A program made the position numbers and the translations under genes. Below the pieces are notes generated by a model that was not told the DNA's origin, ran no database searches, and saw nothing but the letters and a program-made list of their open reading frames with translations. A stretch of 19,495 bases of DNA from DATKYK01 sp034430255 (GTDB lineage: Bacteria; Chloroflexota; Dehalococcoidia; E44-bin15). The DNA is taken from the NCBI GenBank assembly GCA_034430255.1, contig DAOUEU010000159.1, positions 1-19,495 on the forward strand. The letters run 5' to 3'. Each line of letters opens with the position of its first letter. Position 1 is the first letter of the stretch. Positions 6,594-13,686 of this stretch are shown here, piece after piece.

Positions 6594-8015
6594 ATGGCAG
6601 GAATAACGTCTTGCGGGGCCTATATACCCATCTATCGGCTTAGCAGGGAAATCCTAAACGGAGTTTGGGGAGGAAGGGGAAAGGGTGAGAAGGCGGTCGC
6701 CAATGCCGATGAAGACAGTTTAACGTTAGGCGTGGAAGCCGCAAGGGATTGCCTAAAGGGCTTCGACAAGAGCAAAGTCGACGCCCTTTATTTTGCCACT
6801 ACAACGGCGCCCTACAAAGAGAAGCAGTCAGCCAGCATAATGGCTGCTGCCTGCGACCTGCGGGAGGAAATCCGCACTGTCGATGTAACCGATTCCATGA
6901 GGTCGGCGACAGTCGCGCTTACGATGGCTATAGATGCCGTTAAATCCGGATCGGCAAGGACGGCCCTCGTGGTCGCCGCCGATACCAGGCTCGCGCCCCC
7001 GGACACCGCCTACGAATCACTCTTCGGCGATGGCGCCGCCGCGTTCCTTATCGGCAACGAAGATGTAGTTGTCGAAATCGAGAGCAGTAGCTTCATCACC
7101 CTGCCGTTCGTGGATTACTGGCGCCTAGAGAACGATAAGATAATCCGCTGGTGGGAGGAGCGTTTCTGCCGTGAGGAAGGTTACCTTCCTTATATGACCA
7201 AGGCGATGGAGGATGCGATCGATAAAGCAAAGTTAACAGTCGCGGACATCGCTAAGGCAGTGATTTATTCCCCCGATAAAAGCATGCAGCGGGATATTGT
7301 AAAGAGGTTCAAGTTCGACCCCAAGGAGCAGGTGCAGGACCTGATGTTCGACGAGATAGGCCACACGGGGGCCGCGCTGGTGCCGATGGTACTGGTAAGC
7401 GCGCTTCAGGAGTCCAAGGCCGGCGACAGGATATTGACCGCCAACTACGGCGACGGCGCCGATGCCCTCGTCTTCAAAGTAACTGATAAAATCAACAAGA
7501 TGGCCGACCGCAGGGGGATCAAAGGCTATCTAAAATCCAAGGTCGCATTACCTACGTACGGTAAATACATGCACTTCCGCGACCTGATGGAGTGGGAGCA
7601 CGACCTGTTCATGGAGCGCAGGATGGCCCTTGCTGAGGTATGGCGCTACCGCAACTTCTACTTCCGCTTCTACGGCGTGAAGTGCACCAAGTGCGGCCAT
7701 ATCATGCTTCCGCATCCTAACTTCTGCATCTACTGCCAGGCTGATGAGAAGTTCTTCGAGCAGGTGCCGATGGCCGATGCAAAAGGCAAGCTTGTTACAT
7801 ACAGCATGGACGTTAGATCGCGTGCTATCGATCCCCCGAATGTACTGGCTGTAGTCGCCTTTAACGGCGGAGGCCGGTTCTACAGCCAGATGACAGATCG
7901 CGACCCGGATAACATTAAAGTTGGCATGGAGATGGAAGTGACCTTCCGCAGAATCCACGACGCTCTGGGCATACACAACTACTTCTGGAAGTGCCGGCCG
8001 GTGAGAGAGGTATAG
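6594..8015 (+). CDS. HMG-CoA-synthase-like protein fused to a DUF35 zinc-ribbon/OB domain
   Basis: Residues 1 to about 310 are a thiolase-fold domain like archaeal HMG-CoA synthase/KAS III (MAGITSCGAYIPIYRL start; FGDGAAAFLIG near 144; GHTGAALVPM near 256). Residues about 340-473 are a DUF35 domain, with a zinc ribbon (Cys364, Cys367, Cys378, Cys381) and an OB-fold tail. DUF35 proteins bind CoA substrates and bridge thiolase and HMG-CoA synthase in archaea; here the bridge is fused. The nucleophile position appears to be Ser101 in VTDSMRSATVAL, where classical enzymes have Cys, so ordinary HMG-CoA synthesis is doubtful. The thiolase gene follows 93 bases later. A likely role is Claisen or retro-Claisen chemistry on 3-oxoacyl or 3-hydroxy-3-alkylglutaryl thioesters, which is inferred. 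Confidence 0.85.
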   Translation: MAGITSCGAYIPIYRLSREILNGVWGGRGKGEKAVANADEDSLTLGVEAARDCLKGFDKSKVDALYFATTTAPYKEKQSASIMAAACDLREEIRTVDVTDSMRSATVALTMAIDAVKSGSARTALVVAADTRLAPPDTAYESLFGDGAAAFLIGNEDVVVEIESSSFITLPFVDYWRLENDKIIRWWEERFCREEGYLPYMTKAMEDAIDKAKLTVADIAKAVIYSPDKSMQRDIVKRFKFDPKEQVQDLMFDEIGHTGAALVPMVLVSALQESKAGDRILTANYGDGADALVFKVTDKINKMADRRGIKGYLKSKVALPTYGKYMHFRDLMEWEHDLFMERRMALAEVWRYRNFYFRFYGVKCTKCGHIMLPHPNFCIYCQADEKFFEQVPMADAKGKLVTYSMDVRSRAIDPPNVLAVVAFNGGGRFYSQMTDRDPDNIKVGMEMEVTFRRIHDALGIHNYFWKCRPVREV

Positions 8016-8108
8016 AGTGATATCATACACCGCCGCAGCAGAGGCTGCAGAGCCGACCTCTCATAACCGGAAGGCACCGCGTGAAGTGCGAAAAGAAGGA
8101 GAGTGCTA

Positions 8109-9320
8109 ATGAGAGAGAGCATAAAGGATAAGGTTTCAATCATAGGTACGGGCTGCACCAAGTTCGCCGAGCGCTGGGATGCCGACGTTGAGGACCTTAT
8201 TAAAGAGGCCGTGGACGAGGCGCTTGAAGATGCTGGCGTAGAAATCAAAGATATCCAGGCCGGCTGGGTCGGCACCGGGCGCGGCTCGCAGCAGGTTCCC
8301 ATGGGACCGCCGGGCGCACACATCGCAAGCGCGGCGCTGCAGACACAGTATATCCCGTTCACCCGCGTAGATAACCTGTGCTGCGGCGGGCAGGAGGCAG
8401 TGAGGGGTGCCGCGCTGGGCATAGCCTCCAGATGCTACGACCTGGTGCTGGCCATCGGTGTAGAGAAGTTGAAGGACACCGGATACGGCGGCCTGGGCGA
8501 AGCGTATCCCGGCAAGTGGGAGCCGATTTACGGTGCCCTTGGCACACCTCCGGGAAGGTATGCCCTGGCGGCCACCGCATACTTCGCTAAGTACGGCTTT
8601 TCCCCGGAAGAGGGGAAGCGGATGCTTGCTGAGATCTCGGTTAAAAGCCACTATTACGGCGCCCGAAACCCCAAGGCCCACCTCAAGCGAGAGATCACCG
8701 TCGAGGAGGCTATTAATGCGCCGATGATCTGCTGGCCTCTGGGCCTTTATGACTGCTGCGGCGTCACCGACGGCGCATCGGCCGCAGTGCTGGTGCCATC
8801 CTCAGAGGCCAAGGCCTATCGAGATGATTACGTAAACATTAAGGCATTCTCCATAGCCACCGGCCCGGGCTTTCTCAAAGAGGATGAGCGCTATGACTTC
8901 ACCTACTGGAAAGAGACCCAGGAAGGAGCCAAGGCGGCCTACGAGGAGGCCGGTATAAAGGACCCGCGCAAGGAATTGAGCCTGGCGGAGCTTCATGACG
9001 CTTTCTCCATCGCCGAGCTCATCGCCACCGAGTCCCTCTTCCTTTGCGAGCCGGGCAAGTTCAGGGAGGAGTTCACCGAGAAGCGTGCCTACTACCACGA
9101 CGGCGAGATGCCGGTGAACGTGAGCGGCGGCCTCAAGTCCTTCGGACACCCCATCGGCGCCAGCGGCGCGCGCGAGATCGAAGAGTGCGTTAGACAATTA
9201 CAGGGCAGAGTAAAAGAGCCCTCACGACAGATAGCCAATTTCGAGCTGGGCCTGGCCCACAACCAGGGCGGTCACCCGGGGCGTTTCGTTCCTGGAATCG
9301 CTATAATAGGTAGACCATAG
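8109..9320 (+). CDS. Thiolase family protein (SCP-x/archaeal type)
   Basis: The 403-residue protein is a lipid-transfer-type thiolase. The nucleophile is likely Cys91 in DNLCCGGQEAV, the active-site His residues are His296 (LHDAF) and His347 (GGLKSFGHPIGASG). The C-terminal loop that in classical thiolases carries a second Cys (CxG) reads GGHPGRF here, with His389. It would cleave or form 3-oxoacyl-CoA, probably together with the adjacent DUF35 fusion protein, since this thiolase class forms complexes with DUF35 partners. ATG 8109 was chosen because AGGAG (8097-8101) lies 7 bases before it; a GTG at 8103 is less likely. A retro-aldolase, as known for steroid side-chain Ltp2 proteins, is an alternative. 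Confidence 0.85.
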   Translation: MRESIKDKVSIIGTGCTKFAERWDADVEDLIKEAVDEALEDAGVEIKDIQAGWVGTGRGSQQVPMGPPGAHIASAALQTQYIPFTRVDNLCCGGQEAVRGAALGIASRCYDLVLAIGVEKLKDTGYGGLGEAYPGKWEPIYGALGTPPGRYALAATAYFAKYGFSPEEGKRMLAEISVKSHYYGARNPKAHLKREITVEEAINAPMICWPLGLYDCCGVTDGASAAVLVPSSEAKAYRDDYVNIKAFSIATGPGFLKEDERYDFTYWKETQEGAKAAYEEAGIKDPRKELSLAELHDAFSIAELIATESLFLCEPGKFREEFTEKRAYYHDGEMPVNVSGGLKSFGHPIGASGAREIEECVRQLQGRVKEPSRQIANFELGLAHNQGGHPGRFVPGIAIIGRP

Positions 9321-9352
9321 GCAATCAGGTAAAAACTAACAGGAGGTGAACC

Positions 9353-10750
9353 ATGAAAAAGGTTAGAGTCGGAGCTGGTTCTTCGGGATGGCCAGACTTT
9401 AAGGATGGCGCTCTGGACGTGGCCCAGAATGGGGATATCGATTATATCTCCTTCGACCACCTGGCCGAGCTCACCATGGCTATCCTGCAGAACCAGTATG
9501 CCAAAGACCAGACGCGGGGCTATATCCCCGAGGTCATCCCCCTGATGAAGGGTCTACTGCCTATTTGGAAGGAGAAGGATAAACACTTCAAGATGTGTAA
9601 CAACGGAGGTGGGGCTAACCCTCCGGAGTGTGCCAACCAGGTTCTAAAGATCGCTCAGGATATGAATCTAGGCGGTATTAAGATCGGGGTGATTACCGGC
9701 GACACCATACCGCTGAGCCGGATAGATGAACTCAGAGCGCAAGGGTGGAAATTTAAAAATATGGACACTGGCGAGGAGGACATCGGCAGCGTGCGCGATA
9801 GGCTGCTTGCCGCCTATGCATACACCGGTGCCGATGAGATCATCCAGGCTTATGAACAGGGCGCCGACCTTGTAATCGGCGGGCGGCTGTCCGACAACTC
9901 CCTCTACATCGGTAATTTCATGCACCCCCTGGGATGGAAATTCACCGATGAGTATTGGGATCGCATAGGTGCCGGAGTATGCGTTGGGCATCTCCTCGAA
10001 TGTAGCAGCTGGAGCGCAGGCACCTGCTCCAACCTGTGGGAGGAGATCGATTATCCTAAAGGCAATCCAGGTTTCCCCATCGCCGAGATGTATGAGAACG
10101 GCGATTGTATAGTAAGCAAGACCAAAACCTCCGGCGGTGCCATCAGGGTGCAGACGCTGAAGGAACACCTGGTATATGAGGTTCACGACCCGGAGAACTA
10201 CATTATGCCAGACGGCATCTGCGATCTTACCCAAATAAAGCTAGAGCAGGTAGGCAAAGACGAGGTAAAGGTAACTAGGTGGGGCGACAAGCCGCGCGGA
10301 AAACCACGGCCGGAGAACCTTAAGCTCTGCCTTGCCTACAACGACGGCTTTATTGCCGAGGAGATCACGGTAGTCTGCGGCCCCAAGGCGTTCAAGCAGG
10401 CTGAAAAGGCTCATGAGTTCGTCAAGAGAAGGCTGGATCACCTGGGCCTTAAGCCCAGGGAGATGCTGTGGTCACTCATCGGTTGGGATTCTCTCTGCGG
10501 CCCGACTGTAGGCTCGCCCCCACCGGACTATGATCCTCCCGAGCTAGGGATCAGAGTGGCCTTCAAGTGCGATACCAAGGAGGAAGCACGGGCATGCCGC
10601 ACCGAGTGCGGCCACCTCTGCTGGGCATCGCTTGGCGTGGGTGCTGGTTTCACCAACCCCCCTGCCATCAGGCCGGTTTTCGCCCTGTGGCCCACCCTGA
10701 TACCCAGAGAGTCTGTCCCTCTGCAGATGGAGATAAAGGAGGCTAAGTGA
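9353..10750 (+). CDS. AtuA-like protein, main domain (DUF1446)
   Basis: The 465-residue protein matches the AtuA/DUF1446 family by its pattern: a glycine-rich start (GAGSSGWPDF), then DIDYISFDHLAELTMAI, a CNNGGGANPPECANQVLKIA loop and IKIGVITGDTIP. The family takes its name from acyclic terpene utilisation in Pseudomonas, but no biochemical reaction is firmly assigned. In that protein the domain is followed by a ferredoxin-fold C-terminal domain; here that part is the next gene. AGGAGGTGA lies 3 bases before the ATG, among the strongest sites in the operon. Placement between a thiolase and an enoyl-CoA hydratase-family gene supports a role on a CoA thioester, which is inferred. Confidence 0.85.
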   Translation: MKKVRVGAGSSGWPDFKDGALDVAQNGDIDYISFDHLAELTMAILQNQYAKDQTRGYIPEVIPLMKGLLPIWKEKDKHFKMCNNGGGANPPECANQVLKIAQDMNLGGIKIGVITGDTIPLSRIDELRAQGWKFKNMDTGEEDIGSVRDRLLAAYAYTGADEIIQAYEQGADLVIGGRLSDNSLYIGNFMHPLGWKFTDEYWDRIGAGVCVGHLLECSSWSAGTCSNLWEEIDYPKGNPGFPIAEMYENGDCIVSKTKTSGGAIRVQTLKEHLVYEVHDPENYIMPDGICDLTQIKLEQVGKDEVKVTRWGDKPRGKPRPENLKLCLAYNDGFIAEEITVVCGPKAFKQAEKAHEFVKRRLDHLGLKPREMLWSLIGWDSLCGPTVGSPPPDYDPPELGIRVAFKCDTKEEARACRTECGHLCWASLGVGAGFTNPPAIRPVFALWPTLIPRESVPLQMEIKEAK

Positions 10751-11085
10751 TGGCTAAGAAGAAGGTTAAGCTTATCGATATATGCTATTACCGCTCCGGG
10801 GACAAGGGTGATATCTCTAATATCGGCCTGATGGCCAAGGATGAAAAGGCCTACGAGGTCATAAAAAAGGAAGTCACCCCGGAGCGGATTAAGGCGCACT
10901 TCAAGGGCTGGGTCAAGGGAGACGTAATCATCTACCCGATGGACAATCTTCAGTCGCTGGAGATCATGCTGTACAAGGCGCTGGGCGGGGGGGCCACCAA
11001 GACCCTGCGTATCGACCAGACCGGCAAAGCCATGGGCAATGCCCTGGTTAAGATGGAGATAGAGGTAGACGAGAGCGAACTCTAG
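10750..11085 (+). CDS. AtuA C-terminal-type small subunit
   Basis: The 111-residue protein corresponds to the C-terminal ferredoxin-fold domain of long AtuA proteins. It shows the RSGDKGDISNIG motif near residues 15-26, a central PERIKAHFKGWVKGDVIIYPMDNL segment, LGGGATKTLRIDQTGKAMG near 75, and a short C-terminal strand. The conserved RSGDKG(D)xxNIG loop suggests ligand or nucleotide contact, but its role is unproven. The ATG at 10750 overlaps the AtuA stop (TGATG) and has AGGAGG 7 bases upstream, so both subunits are probably made in equal amounts and assemble into a complex that mimics the fused protein. Confidence 0.85.
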   Translation: MAKKKVKLIDICYYRSGDKGDISNIGLMAKDEKAYEVIKKEVTPERIKAHFKGWVKGDVIIYPMDNLQSLEIMLYKALGGGATKTLRIDQTGKAMGNALVKMEIEVDESEL

Positions 11086-11117
11086 CGCCGCCATAGCCCT
11101 AGGAAAGGAGGGTATTT

Positions 11118-11924
11118 ATGCCACTTGAAGGGCCTGATGTCCTTCTCTACGAGAAGAAGGACCATATCGCAACCATTACAATCAATCGCCCTGAGCGGAT
11201 GAACGCCCTTACCCTTGAGCTTTATGACAGACTGGATGAGGCATGGGAGCGGTTTAATGAGGACGATGATGCCTTCGTTGCCATCTGGACTGCGGCTGGC
11301 GAGCGCTCATTCTGCGTGGGGATGGACCTCAAGGACCAGGCAGAGCGGGTAGCCAGAGACCCCTCTTTTGACATCGTAAAGCTCAAGCCCGGTGTGCTGG
11401 ACGGCACCGTGGGAACCCCTTTCGGGCACAACGTGACCAAGCCGATTGTTGGCGCCATCAATGGGGTGGCCACCGCTGCTGGATTTCAGTTCACCATGAT
11501 GTGCGACCTGAGGGTTGCCGCCGACCATGCCAGGTTTGGTGTAGGTGAGGTAAAGGTGGGAAGAGGAACACCCTGGGCGGTCCCCGTTTTGTGGCAGATG
11601 CCGCTGCCGGTGGCATTTGAGGTGCTCCTTATGGGCGACCTGGTACCGGCGCAGCGGCTATATGACGTCGGCTGGATCAACAGGGTGGTACCCCTGGAGC
11701 AGCTTATACCTACCGCGAGGGAGCTTGCCACTATCCTTGCCGAAAACGCCCCGCTCTCGGTGCGGGCGGCAAAAGAGGCCCTCTACAAGGCTATGGACGT
11801 TGGTCGGCAGGCGGGGTTGGATGCGGCTAAGCTCATCTATGAGAAGGTTTATGCCAGCGAGGACGCTGTAGAAGGCCCGAAGGCCTTCGCGGAGAAAAGA
11901 AAACCTGTCTGGAAGGGCAGGTAA
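11118..11924 (+). CDS. Enoyl-CoA hydratase/isomerase family protein
   Basis: The 268-residue crotonase-fold protein begins with VLLYEKKDHIATITINRPERMNAL and has the oxyanion region FCVGMDL (65-71) and INGVATAAGFQFTMMCDLRVAADHARFG. In classical hydratases two glutamates act together. Here the second is kept (Glu144 in GVGEVKVG), but the first appears replaced by Gln124 (FQFTMMCD where the family has CELAMMCD). The protein could be a hydratase with altered chemistry, an isomerase, or a dehydratase of another acyl-CoA. A strong AAAGGAGGG lies 5 bases before the ATG. It follows the AtuA pair by 32 bases and shares its transcript. Confidence 0.88.
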   Translation: MPLEGPDVLLYEKKDHIATITINRPERMNALTLELYDRLDEAWERFNEDDDAFVAIWTAAGERSFCVGMDLKDQAERVARDPSFDIVKLKPGVLDGTVGTPFGHNVTKPIVGAINGVATAAGFQFTMMCDLRVAADHARFGVGEVKVGRGTPWAVPVLWQMPLPVAFEVLLMGDLVPAQRLYDVGWINRVVPLEQLIPTARELATILAENAPLSVRAAKEALYKAMDVGRQAGLDAAKLIYEKVYASEDAVEGPKAFAEKRKPVWKGR

Positions 11925-12079
11925 ATATCGCTGTCCCCCCTTTTCGAACACCTCCAAATTTCCGGAAAAGGACAATATAGAATTGTTATGTAAAGCGGGC
12001 GTTCTTCATTAAAAACTCGCCAGTAACCCATACACCTTTGCCGATTAGTAGTTCGGGAGAGGGCAAAAAAGGAGTATAA
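11925..12079 (+). other. 155-base gap before the acyl-CoA dehydrogenase gene
   Basis: This is the longest gap inside the acyl-CoA operon. It holds a C-run (tcccccc), a short inverted repeat ACAAT/ATTGT with a 5-base loop (11972-11986), and a TATAGA resembling a -10 box inside that repeat but no matching -35. A secondary promoter is possible but not shown. No open reading frame of note is present. Confidence 0.25.
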
Positions 12080-13225
12080 ATGGATTTTAGTTTTACCCAA
12101 GAACAGGAAATGTGGCGCAACATGCTGCAGGACTTTACCGAGAAGGAGGCGGGGCGCGAATATACCCGTGATTGCGAACTGGAGAAACGGTTTCCGCAGG
12201 AGCTCTGGGACGCCGGCGTTAAGCAGGGTTTTCTGGGCCTACTGATCCCGGAGGAATACGGCGGTATGGGCAGCGACGCCATCATGTACGCCATATTCAT
12301 GGAGTGCCTCGCCAAGTATAGCTACGAGATGGCCTCTGCTTTCAGCGTGCCCATGTTCTGCGCAATGAACATCGTCGAGCATGGCACCCAAGAGCAGAAG
12401 GACCGCTATTTACCCCCCTTTGTCAAAGGGGAGCAGAGGTTCTCCGTGGCCATAACCGAGCCTGAGGCCGGATCGGATGCTTCCGCCATAGCCTGCATGG
12501 CCGAGGACAAGGGGGATCACTTCCTGCTCAACGGGCAGAAACAGTTCTCCACCGCAGCTCACCTTCCGGGCAACATCATTATGATGGCGGTTAGAACCGA
12601 TAAAGATGCCAAGCCTGCCCGTGATGGGATCAGCGTTATACTGGTTCCCAACGACGCCCCGGGGATCGAGGTCAAACGGTTGCCGCTTATCGTCAGGCGG
12701 GCGATAGGTACCTGTTCTGTCTTCTGCGGCGACGCCAGGATCCCCAAGGAGAACCTCATCGGAGAACTCAACGGTGGGTGGAAGGTCCTCATCGGACACC
12801 TCGAGCTTGAGAGGCTGGCCGGTGCCGCGCCCAACGTAGGCGAGGCGCAATCCTGCCTGGATGATGCCGTAGAATATGCCAAGACACGGGTACAGTTCGG
12901 AAAGCCGATCGGTAAGCAACAGGGCATCAGCCACATGCTGGCCGATCTGCAGGCGCAACTGGATGCTGTGCGCCTGCTGGTCTACCGCTCCGCATGGATG
13001 ATAACCCAGAAGATTCCCTGCCGCAAAGAGGTATCCATGGCGAAACTGCTTGCCGGCGAGGTCTTCTATGCTATTGCTACCGCCGCCATGCAGACCTTCG
13101 GGGGTTATGCCTTCCTACCGGAGTCCGATGTAGAGCGACACTGGCGGATGGCTAAATTATTCACTATCGGCGGAGGTACCTCCCAGATCCAGCGGTTTAT
13201 TATCTCCCGTGAGATGGGGCTTTAG
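12080..13225 (+). CDS. Acyl-CoA dehydrogenase
   Basis: The 381-residue flavoprotein has the full three-domain pattern: N-terminal helices (GLLIPEEYGGMG near 53), beta domain with SVAITEPEAGSDASAI at 122-137, and a C-terminal helical domain (ARTRVQFGKPI-like AKTRVQFGKPIGKQQ near 268; MQTFGGYAF near 337; GGGTSQIQR near 364). It oxidises an acyl-CoA to the 2-enoyl-CoA and passes electrons to an electron-transfer flavoprotein. The usual catalytic Glu before GTxQIQR is Gly365. Glu244 in LELERLAGAA aligns with the alternative base used by isovaleryl-CoA and long-chain dehydrogenases, so activity on a branched or bulky substrate is likely. AAGGAG precedes the ATG by 5 bases. An intrinsic terminator follows. 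Confidence 0.93.
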   Translation: MDFSFTQEQEMWRNMLQDFTEKEAGREYTRDCELEKRFPQELWDAGVKQGFLGLLIPEEYGGMGSDAIMYAIFMECLAKYSYEMASAFSVPMFCAMNIVEHGTQEQKDRYLPPFVKGEQRFSVAITEPEAGSDASAIACMAEDKGDHFLLNGQKQFSTAAHLPGNIIMMAVRTDKDAKPARDGISVILVPNDAPGIEVKRLPLIVRRAIGTCSVFCGDARIPKENLIGELNGGWKVLIGHLELERLAGAAPNVGEAQSCLDDAVEYAKTRVQFGKPIGKQQGISHMLADLQAQLDAVRLLVYRSAWMITQKIPCRKEVSMAKLLAGEVFYAIATAAMQTFGGYAFLPESDVERHWRMAKLFTIGGGTSQIQRFIISREMGL

Positions 13226-13244
13226 AAACCTCACAACCAGCAAT

Positions 13245-13284
13245 AAAAGGCATACCCTTGGCTCTAGGTTATGCCTTTTCTATT
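13245..13284 (+). terminator. Intrinsic terminator of the acyl-CoA operon
   Basis: AAAAGGCATA (13245-13254) pairs perfectly with TATGCCTTTT (13270-13279), with two more G-C pairs inside after a mismatch. A T-rich tail (TTTTCTATT) follows. Because of the A and T tracts it could work on both strands. It lies 19 bases after the dehydrogenase stop. Confidence 0.85.
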
Positions 13285-13611
13285 CAAAGAGGGGGCGATG
13301 CTTGACACCCCCATAACCGCAAGCAGTGTGACACCGAATATGATATGCAGTTTGCGATCGCAGAGGAGTCTGACTTCAGATTATTATGCTGAGCACACTA
13401 TTACAAGCTATTTAATCCCCATCCACGCTGTCTATATAAATATCAAGCGCCTCAATATCTTAGTAACCACATCAAAAACTCCATACTAACAATTAACATT
13501 ACCAGACTATTAATTTAATGGAATTGTTATAATGCACATTTCTAAGTCTCATCTGCGCAGCACAACATCATACTAACTATATACAAACGGTTAATTATGT
13601 TAAAATAGCGC
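13285..13611. other. AT-rich intergenic stretch with no supported gene
   Basis: About 330 bases become steadily more AT-rich towards the next operon. A GGGGG/CCCCC pair (around 13291-13311) encloses an ATG, and a GCGATCGC octamer and the repeat TCTGA/TCAGA lie near 13353-13382. A TATAAT at 13528-13533 could be a -10 box, but no good -35 is present. An ATG frame covering 13298-13489 would give about 63 residues with no recognised motif and odd composition; I do not support it as a gene. Confidence 0.4.
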
Positions 13612-13640
13612 TTGATAATATATAAATAATTTGTTAATAT
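13612..13640 (+). promoter_or_regulatory. Promoter of the glutamate synthase/HisHF cluster
   Basis: TTGATA (13612-13617) and TAATAT (13635-13640) are 17 bases apart, giving a start near 13647. It is the best -35/-10 pair between the terminator and the ferredoxin gene. The predicted start falls at the beginning of a hairpin region. Confidence 0.55.
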
Positions 13641-13644
13641 AAGG

Positions 13645-13675
13645 TATACGGCAAGCGGTTGCCGTCTTCCGTATA
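13645..13675 (+). promoter_or_regulatory. Leader with two mutually exclusive hairpins
   Basis: An outer stem pairs TATACGG (13645-13651) with CCGTATA (13669-13675). An inner hairpin pairs CGGCAA (13649-13654) with TTGCCG (13659-13664) across a GCGG loop. They share bases 13649-13651, so both cannot form fully together. The outer 3' arm ends 2 bases before the AGGGG ribosome site (13677-13681) of the ferredoxin gene, so switching could affect translation; alternatively it is a protein-binding operator. Confidence 0.35.
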
Positions 13676-13686
13676 TAGGGGTATTA

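Noticed and set aside
8016..8108. Short GC-rich inverted repeats between the HMG-CoA-synthase-like and thiolase genes
   Set aside because: The stems are short (4-5 pairs) and compete with each other, with no T tract; I see no terminator or riboswitch.
9302..9307. TATAAT near the end of the thiolase gene as an internal promoter
   Set aside because: No -35 box lies at a suitable distance, and the bases encode the last residues of the thiolase (AIIGRP region).
12415..12431. Perfect 17-bp palindrome CCCCTTTG-T-CAAAGGGG
   Set aside because: It lies inside the acyl-CoA dehydrogenase gene, where it encodes the ordinary PPFVKGE segment of the family, so coding constraint explains it.
13353..13362. 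GCGATCGC octamer, a possible HIP1-like repeat (another GCGATCGC-like site is near 1728)
   Set aside because: Only isolated occurrences are seen in this window, which is not enough to call a repeat family.
13271..13489. 72-codon open frame after the acyl-CoA dehydrogenase
   Set aside because: Its first codons lie in the terminator stem, the region is AT-rich, and the product has no recognisable pattern. A shorter start at 13298 sits between a G-run and a C-run and is also unconvincing.
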